Origin: Mobilicoccus sp032056465
GTDB lineage: Bacteria; Actinomycetota; Actinomycetes; Actinomycetales; Dermatophilaceae
Assembly (NCBI RefSeq): GCF_032056465.1
Contig: NZ_DAMBCL010000001.1
Length of the DNA stretch: 64,000 nucleotides
Reading direction: 5' to 3' (one strand)
Made by a program: the position numbers and the translations under genes. Positions 16,276-25,642 of the stretch are shown piece by piece. The notes under the pieces are model-generated. The model searched no databases, had not been told where the DNA came from, and saw only the letters and a program-made list of their open reading frames with translations. How positions within the stretch are numbered: position 1 is the stretch's first letter; each line of letters begins with the position of its first letter.

Positions 16276-17598
16276 TCACCCGGCGACGGCGCGGGCGACG
16301 GCGCGACCGACCCAGCGGGCGCCGGACCCGAGGGTCGAGACGGGCGCGGTGCGGAGGTCCTCCCACGCACCGTCGGGCAGGGCGTACCGGAAGACCTTGC
16401 GCCACACCGACGCGTACTGGCGGTGCAGGGGCCCGGTGACGTAGGGCAGGTCGTACCGCTCGAAGATCACCTGCACGCGGGCGGCGATCTCGGCGTACCG
16501 GTTGCTCGGCAGGTCGGGGTACATGTGGTGTTCGATCTGGTGCGACAGGTTGCCCGTCATGACGTGGAAGAACGGGGAACCCGTGAGGTTGGCCGAGCCG
16601 AGGATCTGCCGCAGGTACCACTCGCCGCGCGACTCGCCCTCGATCGACTCGGTCGCGAACGTCGCGACGCCTTCGGGGAAGTGCCCGCAGATGATGACGG
16701 TGTTCGTCCACAGGTTGCGGGCGAGGTTGGCGGTGAGGTTCGCCGTGATCGTCGTGAGCCATGAGGGTCCCGACAGCAGCGGGTGAAGAACGTAGTCGNN
16801 NNNNNNNNGGACGTGGCGGCCGATCTTGCGGGCCACCTGCGGGGCGTCGCGACGGAACCGCTCGCGGGCCTCCGGGGTGCGCGCCTCGGGGTCCGAGAGG
16901 TACGCGACGAGGTTGAGGTCGTAGAAGGCGATCGAGTACTGGAACACGAGCGCGTTGAGCAGGTTCCACAGGGGCTGCCCGAGATAGATGGGCGACCACG
17001 GTTGGTCGGCGTCGACGCGGAGGATGCCGTAGCCCAGGTCCTCGTCCTGACCGATGACGTTCGTGTACGTGTGGTGAAGCTCGTTGTGGCTGTGCTTCCA
17101 CATCGCGGCCGGGGCGGCGTTGTCCCACTCCCACGAGGAGGAGTGGATGTGCGGGTCCCGCATCCAGTCCCACTGGCCGTGCATGACGTTGTGCCCGATC
17201 TCCATGTTCTCGAGGATCTTCGCGACGGACAGGCCCGCCGTGCCGACGATCCACGCACCGGGGTGCAGCGAGAACAGCAGGACGACTCTGGAGGACGCCT
17301 CGAGGGTGCGCTGGATGCGGATGATCCGGCGGATGTAGGCCGCGTCGTCGGCACCGCGCGAGGCGAGGATCTCCTCGCGCAGCGCGTCGAGCTCGCGGCC
17401 CAACTCGTCGATCTGCTCCGGTGAGAGGTGCCCCGCGGGGTCGATGTCACCGTCGTGCTTGGGGACCCAGTGGCGCGTGGTCGTGGCCCCGGCGATCCGC
17501 GACGACTGGGTGGGCGCGGTGGGTGGTGTGGGCGTGCGGGGCGCGGCGGCGTCGCCGGGCCCGGGTGCGGTGGTGGGGCGGGTGAGAGTCGTGGTCAC
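16276..17598 (-). CDS. Membrane fatty acid desaturase (acyl-CoA/acyl-lipid type)
   Basis: ~440 aa. All three di-iron histidine boxes are present: GHNVMH (H136-H140), HNELHH (H171-H175) and QIEHH (from H353). Hydrophobic segments lie at ~102-125 and ~275-300. The family introduces cis double bonds into fatty acyl chains using electrons from a ferredoxin-type reductase, here encoded 75 nt upstream. Ten undetermined bases interrupt the gene at residues ~264-267 without breaking the frame as written; true residue count there is uncertain. Length compares well with DesA3-like proteins. Confidence 0.9.
   Translation of the reverse strand: MTTTLTRPTTAPGPGDAAAPRTPTPPTAPTQSSRIAGATTTRHWVPKHDGDIDPAGHLSPEQIDELGRELDALREEILASRGADDAAYIRRIIRIQRTLEASSRVVLLFSLHPGAWIVGTAGLSVAKILENMEIGHNVMHGQWDWMRDPHIHSSSWEWDNAAPAAMWKHSHNELHHTYTNVIGQDEDLGYGILRVDADQPWSPIYLGQPLWNLLNALVFQYSIAFYDLNLVAYLSDPEARTPEARERFRRDAPQVARKIGRHVXXXXDYVLHPLLSGPSWLTTITANLTANLARNLWTNTVIICGHFPEGVATFATESIEGESRGEWYLRQILGSANLTGSPFFHVMTGNLSHQIEHHMYPDLPSNRYAEIAARVQVIFERYDLPYVTGPLHRQYASVWRKVFRYALPDGAWEDLRTAPVSTLGSGARWVGRAVARAVAG
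16799..16808. other. Assembly gap (10 N)
   Basis: Ten unresolved bases inside the desaturase gene between the RKIGRHV and DYVLHPLLSG segments. The length 10 may be a placeholder. Confidence 0.98.
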
Positions 17599-17673
17599 GG
17601 TCGTACTCCTGGTGAGGCGGGCGGTGGCCCGGTCGGTCGGTGTGGGCGCGGCGGGCGGTGGGTGAGAGCGGCC

Positions 17674-18789
17674 TCAGCCGTCGATCTCGCAGGGGCCCGC
17701 CGCGGCGGAGATGCAGGTCTGGATGCGGACGCCGTCGCCGCCTTCGGTGAGTTCGCCGGTGCGGAGGTCGCGCACGGTGCCCTCGCGCAGCGGCAGCGCG
17801 CAGCCGAAGCAGATGCCCATGCGGCACCCGGACGGGAGCAGGACCCCCGCCTCCTCGCCCGAGTCGAGGATCGGCACGTCGCCGGGGGCCTCGACGGTCG
17901 TCCCCGCGCGGGTGAACGTCACCTCGCCACCCGCGTCGTCGACGACGACCACGGCCGGGCGGAACCGTTCCACGTGGAACCGGTCGGCGAGCCCGGCGCC
18001 CTCCCAATGGGCGGCCGCCGCGTCGAGCAGGGCGGTGGGGCCGCAGGCCCATGTCTCACGGAATCGCCAGTCCGGCACGAGGTCGTCGAGTTCGGCGACG
18101 TCGAGCATCCCGTCGGTGTCGGTGTGTCGCTCGATCAGATGGATCCCGTTCTCCGCGGCGAGGGCCCGGAGGTCGGGACCGAAGACGACGTCCTCGGGAC
18201 GGGGTGCGCTGTGGACGACGACCACGTCCTGGATGTGCCACACGTGGTGTCGCAGCATCGCGATGACGGGGGTGATCCCGCTGCCGGCGGTGAGGAAGAG
18301 GATCCGGCCCGGCGGGACCGTCGGGAGGGTGAAGTCTCCGGTCGCCTGATCGAGGACGAGCAGGTCGCCCGGACCGGCGCGGTCCACGAGGTGCTCGCTC
18401 ACCCGGCCTCCGGGGAGGCGTTTGACGGTGATCGAGATGGTGCCGCGTCGGGCGTCCGGGCCGTGCGTGAGGGAATACGCGCGCCAGTATCGGACGCCGT
18501 CGACGTCGACCCCGACGCGCACGTACTGACCGGGGACGTGGCCGCGCCACTTTCGGCCGACGCGGATGACGAGCGTCGTCGCGTCGGGCGTCTCGGGGTG
18601 GCGGGCGACGATGCGGCCCTGCAGGTCGGCGCCGAACGTGAGCGGCGCGATCATGCCGAGGTAGTCGCTCGGCAGCAGGGGGGTGGTGGCGGCGCGGGCG
18701 GCGCGGAGCAGTCCGCCCCGCATCTGCGCGGGCAGACCGCCCCCCGCACGCGGGCCTGGGGAGATGAGCGAGGGCAGGGGAACGGCCAT
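17674..18789 (-). CDS. Ferredoxin reductase with C-terminal 2Fe-2S domain (desaturase electron donor)
   Basis: 371 aa. FAD domain with WRAYSLTHGPD (RxYS-type), an NAD(P) domain with FLTAGSGITPVIAMLRH, then a plant-type ferredoxin domain ending in LLPSGCRMGICFGCALPL and a later TCIS Cys (C-x4-C-x2-C...C). Domain order matches Rv3230c-type reductases that feed electrons to stearoyl-CoA desaturases. It is directly upstream of the desaturase in one operon, which supports that partnership. A divergent PucR-like regulator lies 83 nt away. Confidence 0.9.
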   Translation of the reverse strand: MAVPLPSLISPGPRAGGGLPAQMRGGLLRAARAATTPLLPSDYLGMIAPLTFGADLQGRIVARHPETPDATTLVIRVGRKWRGHVPGQYVRVGVDVDGVRYWRAYSLTHGPDARRGTISITVKRLPGGRVSEHLVDRAGPGDLLVLDQATGDFTLPTVPPGRILFLTAGSGITPVIAMLRHHVWHIQDVVVVHSAPRPEDVVFGPDLRALAAENGIHLIERHTDTDGMLDVAELDDLVPDWRFRETWACGPTALLDAAAAHWEGAGLADRFHVERFRPAVVVVDDAGGEVTFTRAGTTVEAPGDVPILDSGEEAGVLLPSGCRMGICFGCALPLREGTVRDLRTGELTEGGDGVRIQTCISAAAGPCEIDG

Positions 18790-18872
18790 GAATCCAGCAT
18801 CTTGGTTCGAGGCGGTAAAATCTTGACCGAATTACGTGAATCACTGTCATGTATTCGTTCCCTGGAGACGAA

Positions 18873-20063
18873 ATGACGTCCTTGCCCGATCTTCCCGCCC
18901 GGCTCGACATCTCACCGGCCCTCGCCGACCGGCTCCGTCGGGAGCTGGGCACCCTCGCCGACGAGGCCGTCGACGCGATCATCTCGGAGGTGCCCGCCTA
19001 CGCCCACCTCGGCGAACAGGACGGTGGACTGCTCCGTGAGGCGGTCTCGCTCGCGCTGGGCGCGTTCCTCACCCTCGCCTCCCAGCGGGACGACGCCGCC
19101 GTGCCGATCGCCCCGAGCACCTCCGGCGCCTACGACCTCGGACGCGGTGAGGCGCGCAGCGGACGGAGTCTCGAGGCGCTGCTCGCGGCCTACCACATCG
19201 GTGCGCGCGTGGCCTGGCGTCGCCTGTCGCGGGCCGCCGCGGACGAAGGCCTGTCGGCCCCCGCGGTCGGGGCCTTCGCCGAACTGGTCTTCGCCTACAT
19301 CGATGCGTTGTCCGCCACGAGCGTGAGCGGCCACTCCGACGAGATCGCCAAGTCCGGCCGTGCCCGTGAGCGCTATCTGGACCGGCTCGCCGAGGCGCTC
19401 GCGGCAGGCGCGGACCCCCGCGACCTCGACGCCGCCGCCTCCCGTGCCGCGTGGAGGCCGCCGACGACGCTGACGGCCGTCGTGCTCCCCTCGGAGGCGG
19501 CGACGCGCGTGCGGCACCTCTTCGACGAACGCACACTCACAGCGAGTGGGGAGACCATCGGACTCGGCGAGGACACCGCCGTCCTCCTCCTGCCCGACGA
19601 CCGGGACCGGGTCCGCACGAGGCGGACGCTCACGGGCCTGGGCGCCTCGATCGGGCCGGCTCGGCCGTGGCAGGAGGCCCACGCGTCGATCGCTCGGGCC
19701 ATCCGGGGCGTGGACCTGCGGCGGCGCCCCTCCGACACGGTCGACACCGATCAACGCCTCGTCGACCTCGTCCTCACCGCCGACCCCGAGGCCCGCGGCG
19801 ACCTGCGGGCGCGGGTCCTCGCGCCGCTGGACCGGCTGCGACCGACCACCCGCGACGCCGTCGAGGAGACCCTGCGGTCCTGGATGCTCCACCACGGGCG
19901 GCGCGCCGAGGTGGCGGCCGACCTGCACGTCCACCCCCAGACCGTCCGCTACCGGATGGGTCTCGCGCGCGAGTGCTTCGGGGATGCCCTCGACGACCCC
20001 CGCGTCACCCTCGCCCTCGTCGTCGCGCTCGGCGCCACCGCCCCGGGGCGGCCCGACCACTGA
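18873..20063 (+). CDS. PucR/CdaR-type transcriptional regulator
   Basis: 396 aa. N-terminal helical sensor region, a central GGDEF-like degenerate domain, and a C-terminal HTH with TLRSWMLHHGRRAEVAADLHVHPQTVRYRMGLARECFG, the HTH_30 signature of PucR-family regulators. ATG 18873 is favoured over ATG 18849 because cctGGAGAcgaa precedes it. It is divergent from the reductase/desaturase operon, so control of membrane lipid unsaturation is a reasonable inference; the ligand is unknown. Confidence 0.85.
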   Translation: MTSLPDLPARLDISPALADRLRRELGTLADEAVDAIISEVPAYAHLGEQDGGLLREAVSLALGAFLTLASQRDDAAVPIAPSTSGAYDLGRGEARSGRSLEALLAAYHIGARVAWRRLSRAAADEGLSAPAVGAFAELVFAYIDALSATSVSGHSDEIAKSGRARERYLDRLAEALAAGADPRDLDAAASRAAWRPPTTLTAVVLPSEAATRVRHLFDERTLTASGETIGLGEDTAVLLLPDDRDRVRTRRTLTGLGASIGPARPWQEAHASIARAIRGVDLRRRPSDTVDTDQRLVDLVLTADPEARGDLRARVLAPLDRLRPTTRDAVEETLRSWMLHHGRRAEVAADLHVHPQTVRYRMGLARECFGDALDDPRVTLALVVALGATAPGRPDH

Positions 20064-20408
20064 ACACACCGGCCGCACCGGGGGCGTGTCAGCGCGAGGG
20101 AGGGCCCGACGGTGGGCCGGAGGCGGGGGCGATCTCGCGCCGCGCCCCCCGATCGCGTCGACGGATGGTCCGCGGTGGGGTCGTGGATCGATGCCCCGGG
20201 GACGGTGACGAGACCCCAGAGGAGTCTGCGATTCGGCCCTTGACCAGGCGTTTCGGGCACGACCAGCCGGCCTTCGCCGGTGCTCGGCGGCACCGGAGTG
20301 CGGTCGGCCTCACCGCGACTCGTCACCTCAGCCCGGCGTCGCCGCGACCGATGGGAGGTCGGGCGCGCCCAGGAGGGGCGGCGCCTGATCCGAGACGAGG
20401 GAACTGAG
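20064..20408. other. Intergenic region, no feature recognised
   Basis: 345 nt between the PucR-like gene and the chemoreceptor, presumably holding the chemoreceptor promoter. No riboswitch, repeat or credible small gene was recognised. Confidence 0.5.
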
Positions 20409-22025
20409 ATGAGCGGCATGACCAAGGCGGCACCCGTTCGGCGGACCGGGTGGTTCGCCGACCGGTCGATCAAGACCAAGATCGCCTCGGCGCTGGGTGT
20501 GCTGTTGCTCCTCACCCTGGTGATCGCCGGGGTGGGTGTCTCGTCGCTCAACTCCGCGCGGGCGAACCTCCACGACATCGTCGGGATGAACCGGACGTAC
20601 AAGGAGACCCTCGACACGCTCGTCCTCGCCCAGATGCGCACCCGCATCCTCCTGCCCATGGTCGGCACGTCACCGACGAAGGCCGACCGGCAGCAGTGGA
20701 TGTCGGAGATGGACAAGACCGACCAGATCATTCACGACGCCACCGCGAAGCTCGAGGACGCCGGCATCACGTCCATCGCGCCCAGCTGGGCCACCTACCA
20801 GCAGGACTATGCGACGTGGATGGAGCAGCGCAAGAAGGTGACCGACGCGGGTCTGGCGATGAACTCGGCCGCGTTCCAGAAGGAGACCGCGGCCTCGGTT
20901 CCTCTCGTCAAGCAGTACAGCGCGTCGCAGGCGGCGACGAGCAAGGAGGTCGGCGACGCCTTCTACGCCCGGGCCGACGCCGCTGCCTCGCAGATCAGCA
21001 CGGCGATCATCACCGTCATCGTCACCCTCGTCCTCGGGGCGGCGCTGAGCATCGCGCTCGGTCTCTACGCGGCGAACCTCGTCATCCGCCCCATCCGCAA
21101 GGTGGAGGAGGTGCTCGATCGGATGGCCGAGGGCGACCTGACGGCGCGGGCCGACGTCCACAGCCGCGACGAGGTCGGGCACATGGCCGGCTCCCTCACC
21201 CGCGCCCAGGACGCCATCGTCGCCGCCTTCGACGGCGTCGGCCGCACCTCCGGTCGTCTGCGCGAATCGGCCCATGAGCTCACCACGTCCGTCGACGGCT
21301 CCCGGGCCAACGCCCGGCAGGCCAGCATCGTGCTCGACACCGTGCGGGGCTCCTCCGACACGGTCTCCACCAACGTCCAGACGGTGGCGGCGGGGACCGA
21401 GGAGATGACCGCCTCGATCAGGGAGATCTCCAAGAGCGCCAACGACGCGGCCGGTGTCGCGGCGTCCGCGGTGGCGGTCGCCGACCAGACGAACGCGACG
21501 GTGGCCAAGTTGGGTCAGTCGAGTGCGGAGATCGGTGAGGTCATCAAGGCCATCACGAGCATCGCGGAGCAGACCAACCTGTTGGCGTTGAACGCGACGA
21601 TCGAGGCCGCTCGTGCGGGAGAGGCGGGCAAGGGTTTCGCCGTCGTCGCGAACGAGGTGAAGGACCTCGCGCAGGAGACCTCGAAGGCGACCGAGGACAT
21701 CGGCCGCCGGGTGGAGGCGATCCAGGTCGACACCGAGGCGGCGGTCGCGGCGATCAGCGAGATCGGAGCGATCATCGCGCAGATCAACGACACGCAGGCC
21801 ACGATCGCCTCGGCCGTGGAGCAGCAGACGGCCACGACCAACGAGATGGGCCGCAGTGTCCAGGATGCCGCCGGTGGCGCCGGGCGCATCGCCGAGGAGC
21901 TCACCCAGGTCTCCAAGACGGCGGCCGATTCGGCCCAGCTCTCCGAGGAACAGTCCGAGGGTCTCCATCGGCTGTCCGCGCTCGCCGACGAGCTGGACCG
22001 GCGGGTCCAGGACTTCACGTACTGA
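20409..22025 (+). CDS. Methyl-accepting chemotaxis protein
   Basis: 538 aa. TM1 at ~25-48, a helical periplasm-side (4HB-like) sensor to ~195, TM2 at ~197-220, HAMP (RPIRKVEEVLDRMAEGDLTARADV) to ~265, then the MA signalling domain whose tip reads EIGEVIKAITSIAEQTNLLALNATIEAARAGEAGKGF split over the conserved hairpin. It relays ligand binding to a CheA/CheW array, implying a motile host. No che or flagellar genes are in the window. ATG 20409 follows gacgagggaactgag. Confidence 0.95.
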   Translation: MSGMTKAAPVRRTGWFADRSIKTKIASALGVLLLLTLVIAGVGVSSLNSARANLHDIVGMNRTYKETLDTLVLAQMRTRILLPMVGTSPTKADRQQWMSEMDKTDQIIHDATAKLEDAGITSIAPSWATYQQDYATWMEQRKKVTDAGLAMNSAAFQKETAASVPLVKQYSASQAATSKEVGDAFYARADAAASQISTAIITVIVTLVLGAALSIALGLYAANLVIRPIRKVEEVLDRMAEGDLTARADVHSRDEVGHMAGSLTRAQDAIVAAFDGVGRTSGRLRESAHELTTSVDGSRANARQASIVLDTVRGSSDTVSTNVQTVAAGTEEMTASIREISKSANDAAGVAASAVAVADQTNATVAKLGQSSAEIGEVIKAITSIAEQTNLLALNATIEAARAGEAGKGFAVVANEVKDLAQETSKATEDIGRRVEAIQVDTEAAVAAISEIGAIIAQINDTQATIASAVEQQTATTNEMGRSVQDAAGGAGRIAEELTQVSKTAADSAQLSEEQSEGLHRLSALADELDRRVQDFTY

Positions 22026-22167
22026 GGGGGAACCACGCTCCGACCCGACGGCGGCCATGGTCGTACAGTGGGTCGCCCCGCGAACGTGAGGGCATCGAGA
22101 CGTGGGGGCGTCGACCCGGGTCATCGGTCCGGCCCGACGCGGTCCCCGCTCGGTCGAGGAGGTCGAC

Positions 22168-22794
22168 ATGGCTCGGTACGAGGACGTCCACCCGGTGGAC
22201 CCGCAGCGGCGGATCATCACCCGCACGGTCGAACGGCTGCGCGAGGGCGCGCTCATCGCCTACCCGACGAGTTCGGGGTACGCCCTCGGCTGCGCGATGG
22301 AGAACGTCGAGGGGCGCGACCGCATGCGGCGAATCCGCCACCTGCGCGACGATCACCACTTCACCCTCCTCTGCCGGGATTTCGCGCAGCTCGGCTCCGT
22401 CGTCGACGTGTCCAACGCCGTGTTCCGTGCCGTCAAGGCGGCCACCCCCGGGCCGTACACGTTCATCCTCCGGGCGACTCCCGAGGTGCCGCGGCGGCTC
22501 TCCCATCCCAAGAAGCACACCGTCGGTGTCCGCATCACCGACGACGCCCTCGCCCAGGCGCTGCTCGCCGAACTCGGGGAGCCGCTGCTCACGACGACCT
22601 TGATCATGCCCGGCGCGGAGGATCCGATGACCGAGGGCTGGGTGGTCAAGGACGAGCTCGACCACCTCGTCGACATCGTCCTCGACACCGGCGAGTGTGG
22701 CGTCGATCCCACGACGGTCGTCGACCTGTCGACCGGCACCGCCGAGGTCCTGCGCCACGGTGCGGGGGACGCCTCGCCGTTCGAGACGGACTGA
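22168..22794 (+). CDS. YciO/YrdC/Sua5-family protein
   Basis: 208 aa. YrdC-like fold: GALIAYPTSSGYALGC, RHLRDDHHFTLLCRDFAQL, ATPGPYTFILRATPEVPRRL and KKHTVGVRI. It lacks the extra Sua5 domain, and the overall pattern fits the YciO group rather than TsaC. TsaC/Sua5 makes threonylcarbamoyl-AMP for tRNA t6A; YciO members are poorly active in that reaction and their role is unclear. ATG 22168 chosen for its cgaggagg Shine-Dalgarno. Confidence 0.82.
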   Translation: MARYEDVHPVDPQRRIITRTVERLREGALIAYPTSSGYALGCAMENVEGRDRMRRIRHLRDDHHFTLLCRDFAQLGSVVDVSNAVFRAVKAATPGPYTFILRATPEVPRRLSHPKKHTVGVRITDDALAQALLAELGEPLLTTTLIMPGAEDPMTEGWVVKDELDHLVDIVLDTGECGVDPTTVVDLSTGTAEVLRHGAGDASPFETD

Positions 22795-22902
22795 CACGGG
22801 GCCGTTGCGAGTCGCAGTCCCGGTGGTGGACACGGTCGTTCGACCGTCGCGCCTTGTATCCATCCAGATCGCGATGCTCGGGGCGCCGGTGGGCGCCGAC
22901 CG

Positions 22903-22908
22903 TAGCCT
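22903..22908 (+). promoter_or_regulatory. -10 element of a leaderless transcript (histidine kinase)
   Basis: TAGCCT, 6 nt, then GTG at 22915. Confidence 0.5.
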
Positions 22909-22914
22909 GGTCGA

Positions 22915-24237
22915 GTGAGACGGGTACGCACGTGGCCGGGGGCGACCCCGAGGAGATCGGATGTCCTCGTGCTCGTGGCGAGCCTGCCCCTGCTCGCCCT
23001 CAGCGCCGCGCCCGTGTGGCAGGCCGGGGGATCGCCGTGGCGCACGGCGTGCCTCGTCGCGCTCGTGGTGATGCACCTGTCGCTGCTCCTCCGCTCCGCG
23101 CTGCCGTGGGTGACGTACGCCGCCACGGGCCTCGGTGCCCTCGTGCTCCTCGCCTCGCCGGCGCTGCCGCCGACGGCGACGATCCTGCCCGGCCCGCTTC
23201 CGCCCGTCCTCCTCCCGAGTTCGGCCCTGTTCGGGGTCGCGATCTACTCCGTCGCCGCCCACGCCCGCTCCTACCGTCCGCTGGCCGCGCTCGTCGGTGT
23301 CGCGGGCGCGATCGAACTCAGCGCCGCGCTGTGGAACGGGCTGCCGTGGTTGGTCTTCCCCACGATCCCCGAAGCATGGCGTGCGGCCGTCGGGTTCGTC
23401 GGCGCCACCCTCGCGCTCCTCGCCTACGCGTGCGGCCGTTGGCGCATGCTCGTCATCGAGCGCGGCGACCTCGACTCCTCGTGGTCGCGGGCGTCGCAGG
23501 AAGGTCACTCACGCGACCTCGACCTCGCGGTCACGCAGCAGCAGGCGCGGATGGCCGGGGAGGTGCACCGAGCGGTCGCCGCCCATCTCGAGGACATCCT
23601 CGACCAGGCCCGCGAGGGGCGCAGGGCCGCGCGCCGCGCCCCCGGTCTCGCCGCCGACGCTCTCGCCGACATCACGACCTCGGGTGAGGAGGCCCTCGGC
23701 CGGGTGCAGACCCTGCTCGCCCTCCTCGACGCGCCCGACCCGCACGACGCCCTCGCGCGGGAGGCGAGCACCTCGGTCCTCGCCCCGGAACACGCCCTCT
23801 CCCCCCAGCCGCAGCTCGCGGACCTGCCGCGACTCATCGACGCCGCCCGCGGCGCCGGGCTCGCGGTGACGCTCGAGATGGGCGGGGAACGTCGCGACCT
23901 CTCCGTCGCGGGTCAGCTCGCGCTCTACCGCACCGTGCAGGAGGGGCTGACGAACACCGTGCAGCACGCCGGACCCGGCGCCGTCGCGCACGTCGAGTTC
24001 GACTGGGAGGGGCCGGAGGCGGAGGTCGTCGTCGAGGACGAGGTGCCCGCCCACCGGGACGCGCCCGCACTGGGGGAGTCGCTGTTCACCGAGGCCGACT
24101 ACGTCGAGGGGCGAGGCCTGCGGGCGGTCCGTGAACGCCTCGAGGCCCTCGGGGGATACCTCGAGGTGGAGCAGCTCGCCGACGGCTACCGCGTTCGCGG
24201 CGTCGTCCCTCGCGACGCCCACCTGCTGCCGGGGTGA
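22915..24237 (+). CDS. Orphan sensor histidine kinase (NarL-type, HisKA_3-like)
   Basis: 440 aa. Residues 15-175 hold ~5-6 membrane helices. An H-box follows at RMAGEVHRAVAAHLEDI (H218), with the spacing of HisKA_3 kinases. The ATPase part has an N-box QLALYRTVQEGLTNTVQHAG and a G2-like GRGLRAVRERLEALGGYLEV, but the G1 segment reads VVVEDEVPAHRD rather than the usual DxGxG. No response regulator is adjacent. Either an orphan kinase with unusual ATP lid or a kinase-like sensor of reduced activity. Confidence 0.8.
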   Translation: MRRVRTWPGATPRRSDVLVLVASLPLLALSAAPVWQAGGSPWRTACLVALVVMHLSLLLRSALPWVTYAATGLGALVLLASPALPPTATILPGPLPPVLLPSSALFGVAIYSVAAHARSYRPLAALVGVAGAIELSAALWNGLPWLVFPTIPEAWRAAVGFVGATLALLAYACGRWRMLVIERGDLDSSWSRASQEGHSRDLDLAVTQQQARMAGEVHRAVAAHLEDILDQAREGRRAARRAPGLAADALADITTSGEEALGRVQTLLALLDAPDPHDALAREASTSVLAPEHALSPQPQLADLPRLIDAARGAGLAVTLEMGGERRDLSVAGQLALYRTVQEGLTNTVQHAGPGAVAHVEFDWEGPEAEVVVEDEVPAHRDAPALGESLFTEADYVEGRGLRAVRERLEALGGYLEVEQLADGYRVRGVVPRDAHLLPG

Positions 24238-24451
24238 GCTGTCGGAGCGATCGGTGCGGGTGACCGGACCGGCGTGGGGTCGGCGTGGGTCGGGTCGGGG
24301 TCGGCCTCGACATCGTGGGCGTGACGTGGGCGCCGTCGTGGCCGTCCTCGGGGAGCGTGCCCGCCCCCGGCCTGCCTGCGCGCGCACGGCCGGCGCCCAC
24401 GTGTTCCCACTCGACTGTGCGGGGCGCCGCGCATCGGCGCCGCCTGCGTGC

Positions 24452-25045
24452 TCAGTGCCTCTCGTCGTCGCCGCCACGATCGCCGTCGCCGTCGCCGGAC
24501 CTCGGCTCGAGGGGCTCTCGCATGACGAGCACCGCCTGGGCGGCACCGCCGACGGGGAGGAACACGTGGGGCTGGTCGGCGGCGTAGGCGAGCTGTCCGC
24601 CGGTCGTGAGGGTGCGGGGCGTGCCCGCGGCACCGGCCTTCAGCGACCCGGCCACGACCGTGAGGTACCCGCGAACGCCCTTGCGGCAGGCCCGACTCCG
24701 CACCGGCGAGGTGATGCGCAAGCGATAGACCTCGACCCGGGTGTCCTCCTCCTCCCACGAGCCGATGAGCCGCGACTCCAGCCCCGCCGAGGGCGCGAGG
24801 AGCTGGGGGTCACCCGACCCCCGCTCCTGGAACAGATCGGGCATCGGCACGCCGAGGCCCGAGGCGATCTTGGCGAGCGTGTCGAGGCTCGGGGTGCGCA
24901 TCGTGCGCTCGAGGTCGGTGACGGTGCCCCGCCCCACACCGCTGAGCTCGGACAACTCGGTGACCGAGAGGCCCTGGTCGCGGCGCTCCGCCCGGATGCG
25001 GGCCCCCAGGCGCTCGACCGCGTCTCCCACGGGTGATTCGTGCAT
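24452..25045 (-). CDS. XRE-family regulator with C-terminal cupin-like domain
   Basis: 197 aa. HTH at residues ~10-75 (IRAERRDQGLSVTELSELSGVGRGTVTDLERTMRTP), then a beta-rich tail resembling a cupin: YRLRITSPVRSRACRKGVRGYLTVVAGSL and LTTGGQLAYAADQPHVFLPVGGAAQAVLVM. Single-domain cupin fusions of this type sense a small molecule and repress nearby genes. ATG with gaaggaccg upstream. Convergent with the histidine kinase; divergent from the small membrane protein gene. Confidence 0.83.
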   Translation of the reverse strand: MHESPVGDAVERLGARIRAERRDQGLSVTELSELSGVGRGTVTDLERTMRTPSLDTLAKIASGLGVPMPDLFQERGSGDPQLLAPSAGLESRLIGSWEEEDTRVEVYRLRITSPVRSRACRKGVRGYLTVVAGSLKAGAAGTPRTLTTGGQLAYAADQPHVFLPVGGAAQAVLVMREPLEPRSGDGDGDRGGDDERH

Positions 25046-25168
25046 CGGTCCTTCCTCCCTCCTGCGCGCTCGACAGTACGCGAGCCCGCTGACAATCGAT
25101 CACCGGAGGCGAGGAGGACGGACTCGGACGGATCGAGGTGACCCGTGCACCTTCACCGGCAATCGCAC

Positions 25169-25174
25169 TACGGT
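25169..25174 (+). promoter_or_regulatory. -10 element of a leaderless transcript (146-aa protein)
   Basis: TACGGT, 6 nt, then GTG at 25181; this fixes the start choice of the following gene. Confidence 0.5.
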
Positions 25175-25180
25175 GGGCAC

Positions 25181-25621
25181 GTGACCGACGAATCGCTCCG
25201 CACCTCTGTGACCATGGCCGCCCTTGCGGGAGGCACCGTCGCGGCCTGGACGGCCCTGCCCGAGTACGTCGACGGGCGGTGGAAGCGTCTCGCCGCCCGC
25301 GGGGCGCTGCTCGCCACGTCCTCCGTCGGCGTGGTCCTCGCCAGTGACTCCGAGCCCACCCCACACCCCGATCGCGACGAGAAGCTCGCCGCGCTCAGCC
25401 GCCGACTCGAAGACCCCGTGCAGCGCACGGCGATCTGGCTGATCGCGCTCGTCGGGCTCTCGGCGGTCTCCTCCATCGAGGAGAAGGCGCTCGACGCCGC
25501 CGCCGCCCGGTTCGAGGCCCGAGGGGCCCGCTCGCCGCGTACCTCGCTCGGTCTCGCTCTCGGCGCCATCGCCGCGGGCACGCAGCTCGCCCCGCCGTCC
25601 AAGAAGTCGACGACGGCGTGA
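25181..25621 (+). CDS. Uncharacterised membrane-associated protein
   Basis: 146 aa from GTG 25181. Three hydrophobic stretches: TMAALAGGTVAAWTALP, LLATSSVGVVLAS, and IWLIALVGLSAVSSIEE, plus a C-terminal LGLALGAIAAGTQLA. Charged loops between them suggest an inner membrane protein. Family not recognised. The start is set by a -10-like hexamer 6 nt upstream. Confidence 0.6.
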   Translation: MTDESLRTSVTMAALAGGTVAAWTALPEYVDGRWKRLAARGALLATSSVGVVLASDSEPTPHPDRDEKLAALSRRLEDPVQRTAIWLIALVGLSAVSSIEEKALDAAAARFEARGARSPRTSLGLALGAIAAGTQLAPPSKKSTTA

Positions 25622-25642
25622 GCCCCGCCCCCCGACGTGGGG

